Assembly: GCF_040115645.1 (NCBI RefSeq) | Contig: NC_089541.1 | Coordinates: 2,294,001 to 2,358,000, forward strand | Reading direction: 5' to 3' | Source: Euwallacea fornicatus | Lineage: Eukaryota; Arthropoda; Insecta; Coleoptera; Curculionidae | DNA: 64,000 nt | Shown: in pieces, positions 25,449-36,936 of the stretch | Layout of the letters: every line of letters begins with the position of its first letter | Numbering within the stretch: position 1 is the first letter of the stretch | Notes under the pieces: model-generated | Told to the model about the DNA's origin: nothing | The model's input: the letters and a program-made list of their open reading frames with translations, nothing else | The model's database searches: none | Position numbers and translations under genes: made by a program

Positions 25449-25634
25449 TTATGAAAAATGGTAGATATTACAGCTAAAATTATCAAGATTGTTTAGTGTG
25501 AGAGGCTTGAACTGCAACGCAGGAGCTTCGACAAAATTACCTTCTGCAATTCGAAACATTAGATGCGTATCTGCATACTCCTCATTGCTAAATTTTAAGA
25601 TATTTTTAAAATATGGAAATGTTAAAATAAACAT
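25449..25634 (-). pseudogene. Short DUF4817-like helix-turn-helix fragment
   Basis: The frame FSNEEYADTHLMFRIAEGNF resembles the N-terminal DUF4817/HTH segment common at the start of insect mariner-type transposases (pattern NxEYADMH..YG.AxGN). It lies across the centre of the foldback at 24611-26412, where the arms meet, so the resemblance may be a by-product of palindromic sequence. I rate it as a possibility only. Confidence 0.3.
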
Positions 25635-25781
25635 TTTTGATAACTTTAACTCTAATACATACCATATTTAACAATAAACTGCTATTTTGTTGTACTTCCA
25701 AGTGATGGCATGTATGGTGCACGTTGATAATAAAATACGTTTTTCTCAAAAACGATTCAAGGTGTCGAGTAATGCAAAAAA

Positions 25782-25813
<32 letters not shown>

Positions 25814-25929
25814 TAGAAAAATTATGATTTAATCAGGCTATAAAAACACTGATTACGTCAACTTACTAAAGAAATGAATGAGTCTAAATGAGAAATTTTG
25901 ACTTCCCCAGTACCAGCATTGTTTTAGCC

Positions 25930-26240
25930 TTCTCTACAACCCTTGGAATATATGACATGACCTTTCCGGACGCCCCGTATATCATCAGAAGCAGCACTTT
26001 TTCCATTTCGACTTATTTGGCCCTGACGACCTCCGTAAATTTTAAAATTTATTATTTACACGAACGGCTGTGAAATTTAGCAAACTTAATGCTTCTGCGA
26101 TTTTATTGTCTGCTGCGATAAGCGCTTCCCTTTTTTTACATCCCTTATTTGTAGGGTCCCATAACGAAGGTTCATTTCTATAATACTCCAAAAATTTTAA
26201 AGTCTCGGAGTCACTCGTGCGTGGCCCATTCTTGTTGATT
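25930..26240 (-). pseudogene. MADF-domain protein remnant within a foldback arm
   Basis: Minus-strand translation gives TLKFLEYYRNEPSLWDPTNK, then KKREALIAADNKIAEAL, which matches the first half of a MADF domain (LIxLYxxxPxLWDxxxxxYKxKxxRxxAWxxIA). After frame changes NLRRSS and then KSAASDDIRGVRKGH follow, corresponding to the INNLR..REhxK and KSGxGxDDIYxPxLW parts. At least two frameshifts and a stop disrupt it. MADF domains bind DNA and occur in host regulators as well as in the accessory proteins of PIF/Harbinger transposons; the surrounding inverted repeat favours the transposon origin. Confidence 0.7.
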
Positions 26241-26412
26241 GCCGCTCCACGACTGAGTCAGGCAAAAATATTTAACACTTTTGATACCCGAATTCATGAT
26301 TCGTGTCTTTCGTTTCGATTCTTCTTTCCCTAACGTACTGTTCACACGGGGCGTACCCCACGAAATCGCGGTTCGCGATTTTGACTTACTATGAGCGTAA
26401 ACACGGCTTTAG

Positions 26413-28746
26413 GACCGAAGCCTAAAAGCTTTTTTAGCCACTCCCAGACAAGGGACTAACTAGAACGGAGTGTCGTTATCAAACGTGTTACCAAAACTTC
26501 CCATAATTTTGTTTTGCTGCACGTATCATGCGAGTTCAAAGAAATGCTTCGAGATTATACAGGAACAGAGTGAACCTATTTCGGTCGCGGATGTCCCAGA
26601 TATGAAAAATATTCAATTCAATCACCGTATTTGACATGAGCAACATTGAAAATGCATAACTTTCTAAAAATGTAATTCCGAACTAGGCAAGCGCTCAGGA
26701 AGGGGTGATAGGGTCGTCCTACCTTTGAAGTCTGAAATTCAAAAGCAGGAAAATTGAATTTCGGTGGAGCGCCTTTACAACCTTTTAGCATATTTAATCT
26801 GAAAAAAGTTTGAGGAAAAAATAAATGTGCAATTATTCTTTATAGCGAGCGTAGACGAGGGAATGTGACGAAGAGATTAAATCGAGTTTGGAGGCGCCTG
26901 CGATGAAACTGGAAATATGAAAAATTTGTTATTTGTTTTTTCCGGTGCTTATCTCAAAGAACCGGTTAAGGGCCTAATCTCGTCGAGAGAGAACATGGCT
27001 TTATAAATTACGAGGGGTTAATTTAAAGTGGTGAAACTTTTGAGGCTTAATTGGCTATAACTTTCCAAACAGCTGCATAATACTACAAAAAATGAACTAG
27101 CATTTTTAATGCCTCGTAGCAGTTAACGATCGTGTTTTCCGCCCTGAAACCTTCATTTTCAGCTCATTCCGACACATTATCCTAGATCATAATCTGTTCA
27201 ATTTAAGCTTCCCCAAGTTATTTTCCAATTTTCTCTCCGAGGGATAATACAGAAAAAGTGCCCTCGAGTAGAACTTTTCCTTATGAAAAATAAGAAGTAA
27301 TATACGAAGAATGGAAGAAAAATATAGCGACTTTCATTCTTGAGACGCAGGGAATTTCATCTGAAAGGAAAAATTAATCAGAGAGCATTAGAGTGCGCAA
27401 AATAGGGCGAAAGGACAAATAGTGCGTCTATCAACGGAGCGCCACTCGTCGGCCACCGGAAACAACCCTGATCGTGACTTATATCGTCCGGTTTAAACTC
27501 ACTTCGAGGGATTAGGGGATAACCGGGGTGAAATGGGGAGAGCTCAGTTTTTTCGGGAACAGTGGAAAATGTATTACAAGTTGAAAATCGTGCTAATTAG
27601 ATCTATCTTGTGATTACGTCTACAATTTCGTATACGCCTTATGATAGACTGAACTTTGTCGCCTTTCTCATTGGTTTGGAAACCGTTCCAGAATCCAACC
27701 ATCTCTTGTGGCAGTCGTTTTGACTAGGATGAGCAAAGAATTGATGTCAGTCCTCCGTCCTCCTGTTCTCCGCCGCAGTTAACACAGTTAAATAATCTCT
27801 ATCTTATCGTCCAGAAACCTTTGTCCACCGACCACGTTTCTTCTCTAATCACTAAACTCAAATTTCCATTGCAGGGTTTAATTTTCGTCTGGAAATTTCG
27901 TCATTCGCGCACCGATCCCTCGTCGAATCGGTTAATACTAAACTATTCGAGCCGATGGGAGGACAATTCCCAGAGCCCAGAGCACCACCGCGTTTCTGGT
28001 TGTGCAATCCATTGAACCATTAATTCCGGTTTGTTGCTTCGTGGAAAGAGACAAATAAGATGTTAGGTTCGATTAAGCCTTTCAGGCAATTAACTATCTG
28101 GAACAAGCCTGATAGATAATAAATCGACTTAATTCATTCACTTACGAACGTTGTTTACCGCTGAATTCCACAAATGGTAAAAGAGGGAAGGTGAGAAAAA
28201 TCGGAAGACAACAAATAGGAATTAACAATGCACCGGTGAGCAAGGTTATTGAACGATCCCCTTGTTAAACCTTCAAACGGCGGCTTCATTTCATTGAAAT
28301 CCGACACCATCTCCCTCATTTTTTCTTTACGAAGAGAGACTGAGAAAATAATTGCCTTTTAGGAATTATTCTTAATTATTTTGTTCCTTCTTTCGATGGG
28401 TATCAGTCTTGATTCGGTCGATATTGGATGACCCAGTTGTCGCTCAGGCATGGAAGTCTTTTTTAGGATAATCCTAAAACTTCCATTTGCCCTGGTGACA
28501 AGCCCAAAAGTTTAATAACAATGACTATGAATGGCGGGAAACGCGGACAAACGTATTATTGTCTAGTTCCCTTCCGGATTTAATTTCTTTAAACTACTGT
28601 TTTTCCGCTTAAAGGAAACACCTAGAGTTTAGATTAAAAGTTAAAAATTTTTAAATTTAATTTTTCTAAATTTTGATCGAGTCGTTGGCTTCAGATTCGT
28701 CGAACTGATTTTGTCCCAATAGTGAATTCTCAGATGGTTCGATATA
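26413..28746. other. Intergenic, one sharp hairpin
   Basis: No coding motif recognised. At about 27690-27770 a degenerate hairpin-family tail (GTCAGTCCTCCGTCCTCC) is visible. At 28451-28486 a compact inverted repeat reads TGGAAGTCTTTTTTAGGAT then ATCCTAAAACTTCCA, with only a base or two between the arms. Confidence 0.4.
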
Positions 28747-30742
28747 CAAGGTGCCTCTGAACACAGTGCCACAGATTCAACCACGTATTTTAGGCCCCCA
28801 ACAATGACGAAAACTTCTAAATATGAATCGAAAAGAACTTCGCTTTCGACGTGCGGGGCGTGAAAGGTTGGTTCCTGAGGACGGTTTTCATTAATATTTT
28901 CAAAAAAATTCCAGATAAATTAACAAGATTTTCTACTTTATTATAACCTTTTATGCTCTTTCTAAGTCTACAGAGAAACTACCACACGTTTCTGGGGGCG
29001 GGTAATGAAGGGGGCTAACATTTGAAATATACCTAATTTCTTTTGTGTTTGACACTACTGACAGTTCGAAAAGAGATGTATTAAATTTGAAATTTTTATA
29101 AAAAGGCACTTTTGTTAAAAGTCGAAATTTCCAAGAGTTTTTTATTTAGAAAATTGATATTTAATCGATCACATCAAACATTTAGGATGGGAACACCCCT
29201 GTAACGTTTGCATTTATAACTCGATTTCAAAGAACCGAGGCTCAAAAGATGAAGAATAAAAAGCTCTATTTATGTTGTGAAAATAGTTTTCTAACTTACT
29301 CCATCAAGGCTCACGATAACTTGTTTCCTATGTCAAATACCGGATAAGAAGGATTAGGCGTTTTGTTTGGGAAAAAATAAGCACTGCACTGAATTCAGCA
29401 TTCTTTAAAAAGGACGCCTATGAAAAAATAAAAATTATTAACCGTTTCAGAGAAGTTTATTTTATATTTGCAAACAACATTATTTTATCAAGTTAGCAAT
29501 AAAAAAAAATTCAAACGATTTAAATTGGATAATAAACGTCAAATGAATTCAATCCGTTTGTCAGAAGTAACGTAATTGGTGGTTTGGATGGAAATCTAAA
29601 TGGCCTAAATGTTTTAGAATTTCTTCAGCAAGAAATAATGACCGCTTTGAACGTTTTGCCACCCGCGTATTTAAGAAACCTCTGTTTTCAATTGGATGGC
29701 CGTTTTGTTCATAATTCCACTTTCGTGGGACAATATTTAAATTTGCATTTTGAAAATAAATGGATAGGCTGCGATAGTCCATCAATCGAATGGCCTCCCC
29801 GATCTCCCGATCTTACATCCTTATATTTTTTTCTGTGTGAAATAACTTCACAACCATTGAAAGATGTCCAAAAGGACATTTTAAAAATATTGCAATAAAT
29901 ATATTGAATTAAAGATTGGTCTACTGGAGGCTTCAAAGATTTGGTTAATTATTTTATTTGTTTTATTTCTTATTAGTTTTTATGGCTATCTTGGTAAAAT
30001 AGTATTGTTTGCAATAATAAAATAACTTTTTTGAAATGGTTAACAATTGCTATTTTTTTTATTAAATTTGGTACGTACTCATTTTAAAATAATGCTGAAT
30101 TCAGTGACGTGCTTATTTTTTCCAACACAAACACCCTAATTGTTTTTTCCGGTTTCGGACATAGAAAGCAAGTTATAATAGGCCTTGGTCGGGTGGGTTA
30201 GAAAACAATTTTTACCGCATAAATAGAGCTCTTTATTCTTTATCTTTTGAGCCTTGGTTCTTAGAAATGGAGTTATTAATGCAAAGTTACGGGGGTGTTT
30301 CCATCTTAACTGAGTCGGACTGTATATGTATATAAACCATCTTTAATTTCTCAGATAACGGCTATCGGCCAAGTTGGTCTTTTTGCTTCAAATGTGCTAT
30401 TTTTCCTATAAAATCGTCATTAAAGTTAGATGCAAAAAGGTATAGCGCCTTTTTAAGCGCTACTCCCCTGTATTTCCATCCCCTGGAAAAATGAATCAGT
30501 TTCTTTGTAGAAACTCAGAAAGAGCATAAAAAGTTATGACAATGCACAAAATATAATTAATTTATCTGAAAACGTTTTGAAAAAATCAATAACAAACCAT
30601 CTTCAGGAACAACCTTTCACATCCTGTACATCGAAAACGAAGCGCCTTCCCGATATAATTATGATTCTGATGTAGCTTTCGTCGTATTGCAGGGTGTAAA
30701 ATGCGTGCTTGAATTAAGAGCACTATGCTCAGAAACACCTCG
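28747..30742. mobile_element. 2-kb element with about 670-bp inverted arms
   Basis: Flanked by TA (28745-28746 and 30743-30744). Ends read CAAGGTGCCTCTGAACACAG and, inward from the right, CGAGGTGTTTCTGAGCATAG. The arms align in inverted orientation from these ends (CAGAGAAACTACC region near 28970 against GTTTCTTTGTAGAAACTC near 30500) and on to about 29420 / 30083, where AATAAGCACTGCACTGAATTC pairs with the complement of GAATTCAGTGACGTGCTTATT. An inner boundary at 29185 / 30306 (GGATGGGAACACCC, also beside TA) may mean one mariner element inserted in the middle of another foldback rather than one continuous repeat. The core holds a transposase remnant. Confidence 0.75.
29545..29898 (+). pseudogene. 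Mariner-like transposase C-terminal half
   Basis: One open stretch of about 110 codons ending at a TAA at 29896-29898. Recognisable blocks: LNGLNVLEFLQQEIM, then FQLDGRFVHNS (the second catalytic motif, D present), HFENKWIGCDSPSIEWPP, and RSPDLTSLYFFLCE, where the third acidic residue (LDFFLW in relatives) is replaced by Tyr. About 42 residues separate the two positions, longer than the 34 of classical mariner and close to DD41D families. N-terminal DNA-binding and first catalytic regions are absent, so the element is an internally deleted, inactive derivative. Confidence 0.85.
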
Positions 30743-31889
30743 TATGGAATATCGTAAATTTCATATTTTGGTAGACAGAAATTTTCTGAAAAACTAAAAT
30801 ATGTAGATTTACATTTATCGACATTTCGGCATATCTTGAGTGCGCCTCTGGCTTTAATTTCTTCAGGCGACTGATTCTCTCAGTTAAGGTAGACACCTAG
30901 AGAGCGCCCCATATAGAATACCTATTCAACCAATGTCGTGTTTTGCAATTAACAATTAGTCCAGAATTGAATTTTTCAGACTCTTTATTTATATTTTATT
31001 CACCGAAAGTCCAGTGAGGTTCTGGTTTTAATTTTTTAAAGCTACCATTTTTTTTTATTTATTAAAGGAGATATCTAGAGGTTGCTCCGTAGAGGACACT
31101 ATGTAAGCTAATTTCATAATTTAATAACGCTAATTCTGTAAAAATCTTTACTGAAAAAAATTCAATAACATTAGTTGCAGACCAATGCCACCTTCTTCCT
31201 AGCTATAACTGAATTATTGATAATCTAATACATGTCCCCCTTTACCCTTTAATATGCGTTATTCCCAACTCCACATTTATACAAAAGGGGATTAGAATGC
31301 CAAAGTTGGTGGAAGGCAATCATAGGTATGCAAATTTCGCAGAATGAAATTTATTTCGGGTTGGGGCTTCAGCGAAAATATGTTGATTGATTCGAGCTGC
31401 ACAGGGCCATGTTCATCGTCACCCATTCATAATTCTCGTATTTAAACTGAAATTTACGATCCTCAAGGAAATTACAGCGAGCACAACACAAAAGTATAAA
31501 GAGCCCTCTTAATTTTCGTTTTCTCGTGCCCCAGTAACTTAAGAATAAAGTAAGTAGAGTGTGGCATGAAAAATAGAAGGAAAAGTACTTTAAAATGAGT
31601 TTTCGCCACTAGAGGAAACTCCATGCAAATAAAATTCCAAGTTGTATATGAATTGCTGAAATATGCATTCCAATTTAACATTTGGCCATTACAGTTTCTG
31701 GGATTTTGCTGCTGAAAACTTAAAAAGGGATGTCTTTAGGGCTTGCTCACGCAAGTTTCTTGTACTTCCTTTTATCCGAAACGTAAGGCACTAGATGAAG
31801 TTCCTCAACGGTGGTCCAAACTATTAGGAGCAGGTGCGAATGACGACGAAAGCTGGCGAATTTCATATGAGAAAAAAATTGAATCGTAA
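30743..31889. other. Intergenic, nothing recognised
   Basis: AT-rich, no coding motif or convincing repeat pair found. The short frames at 31472-31681 and 31747-32016 (minus) show no family signature. Confidence 0.4.
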
Positions 31890-33250
31890 ATATCACGGTT
31901 TTTGGTTTGTAGGCGTGAAATTCCTGCAAGGGAAGTAACATAATATATTCGTTTAAAGTCTCTGATATAAGCCAATTGACGCATCTACGCCTTACCGAGG
32001 TGCAAAAAATCGACATAACTTTTTAATCATTGTCGTTAACCTCAGTATTTTTACAAATTTTAATACTCTAATTCTGTTACATCAAAGAAGCATTCTACAA
32101 AAGCTCATGTCTCTAACGGTTTTCGAGATATTTTTTTATTACGTATGAGTTTTTCTTCTTTCAGCTGAACTTCCGGAAAAACTGAATGGAAAACAGACCT
32201 CCAGCTTCTGGATAAACGACTTACTTTTAGTGTTGGAAGGTGTTTCTCTCGCCTAACGATGATGATTTCGGCTCATTACCCAATACATGTAAGGAAGTGT
32301 TCAAACCTGAATTTTGCTCATGAATGGATGGGTCGGAGTAGTAAAGATTTGTGACCACCACGACGTTCCGATTTAAACCCATCTTTTTTTTGTGTTTTCG
32401 AAGTAATTGGTATAAAATCGGTACCTAACAGCAGAGAAGATTTTTGGAATAACATTTTATTTTGAGATATGTATATTAAAGGTGAAAAATACAATCAGAA
32501 ACAATAACCAAACTTTGTTCAAGTTCCATAAAATTTTGGTTTATAACGTAGAAAATGGAACGCTCTTAGTGTAAGTAAGGATAATATTGACTTAGCTAAA
32601 TGAAGTACACGTAAACTACAGATATCTGGATTCTTTTCTAAAATCTTACGAACCCATCTGCTACAAATAATACAGAGAAATAATTTTTTTTCACATTTTA
32701 TCTGGCAAGAGCGACGCTACAAAGAAGTATAGTGAGATCATTTAAATTTCATATCTAGCCAGATGCAGAATTTTACACAAGAGAAATAGAAGGTAAAAAG
32801 TAGGTCGTAGCTTGATCATATGCCGCGAAATGAGGTTAGACTATTGTATTAGGTTACTTAGGTAACCAAATATGAACAAAACGATGATCGGCATACGTGT
32901 TTTTCTTCTACAAATTTCACAACTGACAAGTCATGCAATTTGAATAATCTCCCGGTATTGTCAACAGAGGATTGATGAAAATGCAAGAAATCATTTAATT
33001 GAAATTTTCTCGAAAACCGTTAGAGAGATGAGTTTTGCAAAATACCAGTTTGATGTGGAAGAGTTCAGAGTATCAGAATTCGGCAAAGTACTGGAGTCAT
33101 TGGCACCGGTAAAGAGTTTCCACTTGGGCATTGCTTGTGATATGTTGCACAATGATCTGACATAAGAGACCAGAAGTATGACCCTTTTCGTAGGACCAAA
33201 GGGAAGTGGTTCCGCAAAATGGCCACCAAGGTGGGTATGAAATGAATAAT
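31890..33250. mobile_element. Mariner-type element with long inverted repeats, ends approximate
   Basis: A remnant transposase (32165-32420) lies between inverted arms whose inner parts match clearly: CTCATGTCTCTAACGGTTTT followed by CGAGATATTT (about 32104-32135) against the complement of CTCGAAAACCGTTAGAGAGA (about 33008-33027). Further out, TAATACTCTAATTCTGTTAC pairs with TGATACTCTGAACTCTTCCA. The outer ends fade, so the boundaries given are estimates to within about 100 bp. Confidence 0.55.
32165..32420 (+). pseudogene. Mariner-like transposase fragment
   Basis: Reads LPEKLNGKQTSSFWINDLLL then VLEGVSLA (pattern LxxxLNGxxYxxFLxxxLxxLLExxPL of this family), a broken middle where the QxDGxxxH motif should be, then NFAHEWMGRSSKDL, a stop in place of W, PPRRSDLNPSFFLCF (WPPRSPDLxPLDFFLWG in relatives). 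The third catalytic aspartate is replaced by Ser. Stops and shifts are frequent. Same family as the remnants at 29.5, 36.4 and 60 kb. Confidence 0.75.
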
Positions 33251-35360
33251 CTCATGCGGATCTCCCTGGGTTCGCAATCTCCGAGACACTATTTCGTGCA
33301 AAAGTTACTAACTATAGCTAGGGATTATTGGTAAAATTATTAATTTGCGTGCTAAACGGGCCGTTTCACATTTACAAAGGTAAACAATACAACATCCTGT
33401 AAAATGAACACCGACAACTTCTGTACAAAGCTAAAATGCAATATTTTTTACTCTCTAACACCTAATATTCCTTTAAACCGTTTTTTCGGGAACGTCCTAC
33501 AGATCCAAAATTAATTTTAAATCCCACAGAATTTTTTTTCCTTTTCAAATTCAACTCTTGTCCATCCAGTGCACTCCCCATCCCTTGATAAAACACTCCA
33601 CCCTGAAGGTTATTCAAATGTATGCCAAGATATGCTAAAATTAATTTTTCTCATGACATCGTAAAGGGAAACATGATGTTAGGGTGAATAGATTCCGAGT
33701 TCCATCTCAGTGTTTTAGAGCCGGAATTATGGTAATGGGCATTAAGTATGTAATATATTTGTAAATGAAGCGGTGAGTTTATGGGCTATGGAGTAATTTC
33801 GATGCTTTAGGGCTTAGGGCTCTCATAGAGAGGAAAAATATTGAATTATTGTCTCCGAAATACAGAAGAACGTCTGAGACAAGTGGAAGAGATGTGAGAA
33901 TTCAGAGTAACGGAGACTAAGGTCCATCGAACTTTTAACTACCACAAGACTTCTGCAAGTTTTAAGCCCTCTAAGCTCAAACCCATGTAATAATAATAAA
34001 CCCAGCCCTTGAGTTAAATAATATTAGACGTACCAGACACGTTCCCAGATAGTTTCACCCAAAACTTACTAATGCAGTTAGCGAAATATTAACCGAGAGG
34101 GCGAGTTTTGTCATGGCCAAATTAATGAAAACCGTTTTCTCAAATCTAAATTTTCTAATGCAGCATAAAGCCAGGAATAGCACTAGCTCGAGCCGCAATT
34201 GTGTGACCTATAAAGGGCTATCTAGTGTATCAATTTGGATAGAGCGCACTCCAGCATTATATGCATTTAGAGTGCGAGCGGAGTAGAGGCCATCGTCAGT
34301 TCTGCAGCGCTAATTGTCTACTGAATTGTTATTAGCCGTTGTGTTACAAGTTACCTAACGATGTTATGTATTGAAAGCGGTCCTATTAAAGTCCATTTTC
34401 GACGCGGTTGTAACTCGCCTTGTTTAGAATTCGCTGGAATATCCAGGAATACTTTGCGAGTCTCTACATTTTGTGGGGGAAATACTGAAATACAACCGCA
34501 TCACCAGTAACCTACGAGCATCACCATTTTCACGAGTAAAAATTCGCAAGTCACGGGAGTTTCCTATGACGTATTACATTTCATCTCATACTATTTAATT
34601 ATTGGTTTTACGTGACTAGTTCGGTAAGAGCTCTGTTAGATTCCCGAGTTCGGTTATTGCCGTATGAAGTAAACCGTTCGCGAGTGTTCGATGCGGTAGG
34701 CTTGAGGCTCATTAATGCAATTTACCCCAATCGGGGTTGAGGAAAAAAGTGGTAGTTCACACTACAAGTAATGAGCGAATACTACTACAATCACAAGTGG
34801 AGGATACCGCTCCCAGCTGGTCAGAAAATGGTTACTTCGCATCTTTTAAATATTTTTGCTGAGGCAAAATTGCTGCTAAAGGATTTGCTTCCTCTTCGAT
34901 TGTGTTCATGAAAAAGAAGTAAATTATATTGCGAATGATTAATTGATTTCCTCCATAGTCGTTAATGCTTGAATTGATTTGGTTCAGGAAAAACTGCTTT
35001 CTTTGAGGTGCGTTAAATCATCGTTTACATAAAAAATTTAGTTCATTACTTTACGAGTCGCTATTGAGTGCTTCTTCATTCACGTTTAAATTTATTGATA
35101 AAGACACATACGAATATTGAATATCTATTCATGTCTCTACACAAGCAAAAACTCCAGAGTTTAATAATAAAAAGCGGTTTAAATATGCGGCAAACTCATG
35201 AGGGTTCCTTGCAATAGATTTTACCGAAAATTAACTCCCTCTTTACTGATGGTCTTCAGAGCTTTTCAGTGAGAAAGTTATTATTCACTTTATGATTTTT
35301 AATGAATTCTACTATTAAGCCTCTCACAGTTTTCGTTTTTTCTCTTGTGAAAGAGATATA
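33251..35360. other. Intergenic, nothing firmly recognised
   Basis: No coding motif. A TTATATGC sequence at about 34257 followed some 36 bp later by TCAGTT at 34294 loosely resembles an arthropod TATA/initiator pair, but nothing transcribed is recognised downstream. Confidence 0.35.
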
Positions 35361-36936
35361 CAGGAAGTCCCGAATAAGAATGCACTCCACAGAGATCTCG
35401 TAAGCCATAAGGGGTACAGAGGTGGTTAAACTAAAGAACAGTTGCATCTTTCCGTGTTCTGCAAAATCGTATTTGAAACTTCAAAAAATTCCGAATGCAT
35501 TCGAAATTATCTGCAAAAAATGGATTTTTTGCGATTCCTTCTTTAATGTTTTGTAATTTTATTTCAAAAGATATATTAAAATAAATTTTACAGCTTCATC
35601 GCCACTTTCTCTCCTGTACAAGATGATGTTTTTAGACATTCGATCCGACGTTTCGTTTCTTCGAAACCATCACCCAACTTGTTTCTTTAAATAGTCAACC
35701 AATTTTATTTTACGCTCAGTAGATTCAGCATTTTCTCTGAATCCAACAATATATCATACGTATGATTTCTTAAATGGTTTAGTCATGTATGTGACGTTAT
35801 GCCTCCCAAGATAACTTCACTTTTATTCGACCACATGGTGGCCATGAAAATTATTTGTTTAAATTTGCCACCTAGGTCAATACTTGTCAATACCTGTCAA
35901 TTATATTTAAGTATTTTCATTTAGCAGTTGTTGATTTTGTGTTGTGTTTTCATACATTGAATTTTAAAACAACAGAACATTGTTTCAACGAAGAAAAATT
36001 TTATACGCTTTGATTTTATATTGAAAATCATAGAAGTTGTGTTCAAGCCGAGATGTAACATTTTCAAATATATCCCAAACAACCTCATCCTAATCGGCCA
36101 ATTTATAAGCGATTAATTACAAATTTCAAAAATTATGAATCGTTTAAAAAAACCAATGTTGTATCGCCAACAAAAATAAATCTGAATAGGAAATTGCTGT
36201 TTTGCTTGTTTTAGAAAAAAACAAAGACGTAAACCTTCGAAGTACTGAAAATACCATGCTGTTCCTAAAACAACAACACAGAGAACTATTCGTAAGCAAA
36301 GATGCTATAATATATATATAAGTTAGATATCATGTGTGTTGTGATATTTTAGCTACATGAGTTATTGGATCCATAATTTCTGAGGGAACTTTAAATGCTG
36401 AAAGATATAGACAATTTTTAAGAAACCAAATTGAAGATATTCGGAACGACTTTCCTCTTACAGTAGTCGGTAATATGTAATTCCAACAAGATGGAGATCT
36501 TTCTCATAACTCTAGAAATAATATTGAATATTTAAGAGGCAGTTTTTAAAGTAATTTAATTTCCACATAAACTGGCCACCGCGTTCTCCTGATATTACAC
36601 CAATGAACTTTTTCTTCTGGGGATTCCGTAAAAATGAAATTTACTGTAGGACTTTTCGAAATCATGAATTGAAAGTTGCAGTTCGAATTGTAATAAGAAA
36701 GATAATTCCAGAGATTTTAAATTGTGGTATGGAAGAAATTTATGTTGTTTGGAAAAAGGGAATCGCGAAAAATCGGTTTTTCTCAAATAGATTTGGCTCC
36801 ATTCGGAATTTTTCAAATCTGAAAACATGATTTTGCAGAATACAGAAAGGCACAACTTTTCATTAATTTGACCATTTCCCTATTGCTTATGGTTTACGAG
36901 ATCTCTGTAGAGTGCATTCTTATCCGAGACGCCTTG
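35361..36936. mobile_element. Mariner-type element, 1576 bp, about 190-bp inverted repeats
   Basis: Flanked by TA (35359-35360 and 36937-36938). Terminal repeats about 35361-35553 and 36745-36936: ends CAGGAAGTCCCGAATAAGAA and, inward from the right, CAAGGCGTCTCGGATAAGAA, both continuing into TGCACTC-ACAGAGATCTC. The repeats stay alignable to GGATTTTTTGCGATTCC / CCGATTTTTCGCGATTCC. Between them lies a plus-strand transposase remnant whose reading frame ends inside the right repeat, the same layout as the element at 59960. Confidence 0.88.
36365..36830 (+). pseudogene. Mariner-like transposase C-terminal half
   Basis: Reads IISEGTLNAERYRQFLRNQ then IEDIRNDFPLTVVGNM, a stop, FQQDGDLSHNSRNNIEYLRG (second catalytic D present), a short frameshifted gap, then WPPRSPDIT followed by PMNFFFWGFRKNEIY, in which the third catalytic position is Asn. 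The frame then stays open to 36830, running into the right terminal repeat. N-terminal DNA-binding domains are unreadable upstream of 36365. Inactive by the D-to-N change, the stop and the frameshift. Confidence 0.85.

Larger units (their letters stand above)
24611..26412. mobile_element. 1.8-kb foldback element, possibly PIF/Harbinger-derived
   Basis: Both ends carry CTAAAGCCGTGTTTAC in inverted orientation, followed by matching CGATTTCGTGGGGCACG / CGATTTCGTGGGGTACG. The arms stay alignable toward a centre near 25560: for example GGTTATAGAGAAAGCC (left, about 25036) against GGTTGTAGAGAAGGCT (right, reverse complement), and a left segment at 25395-25510 against the complement of 25615-25735. 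Both arms derive from a MADF-coding segment, better preserved in the right arm. A MADF or Myb/SANT gene beside a transposase is typical of PIF/Harbinger elements, but I found no Harbinger transposase and no clear 3-bp target duplication. A (TA)n run sits in the right arm at about 25783-25804. Confidence 0.65.

Noticed and set aside
34190..34310. TATA-like (TTATATGC) and initiator-like (TCAGTT) pair, and a TATAAAG at about 34211
   Set aside because: Spacing is only loosely right, such matches are frequent in AT-rich DNA, and no transcript or coding exon is recognisable downstream.
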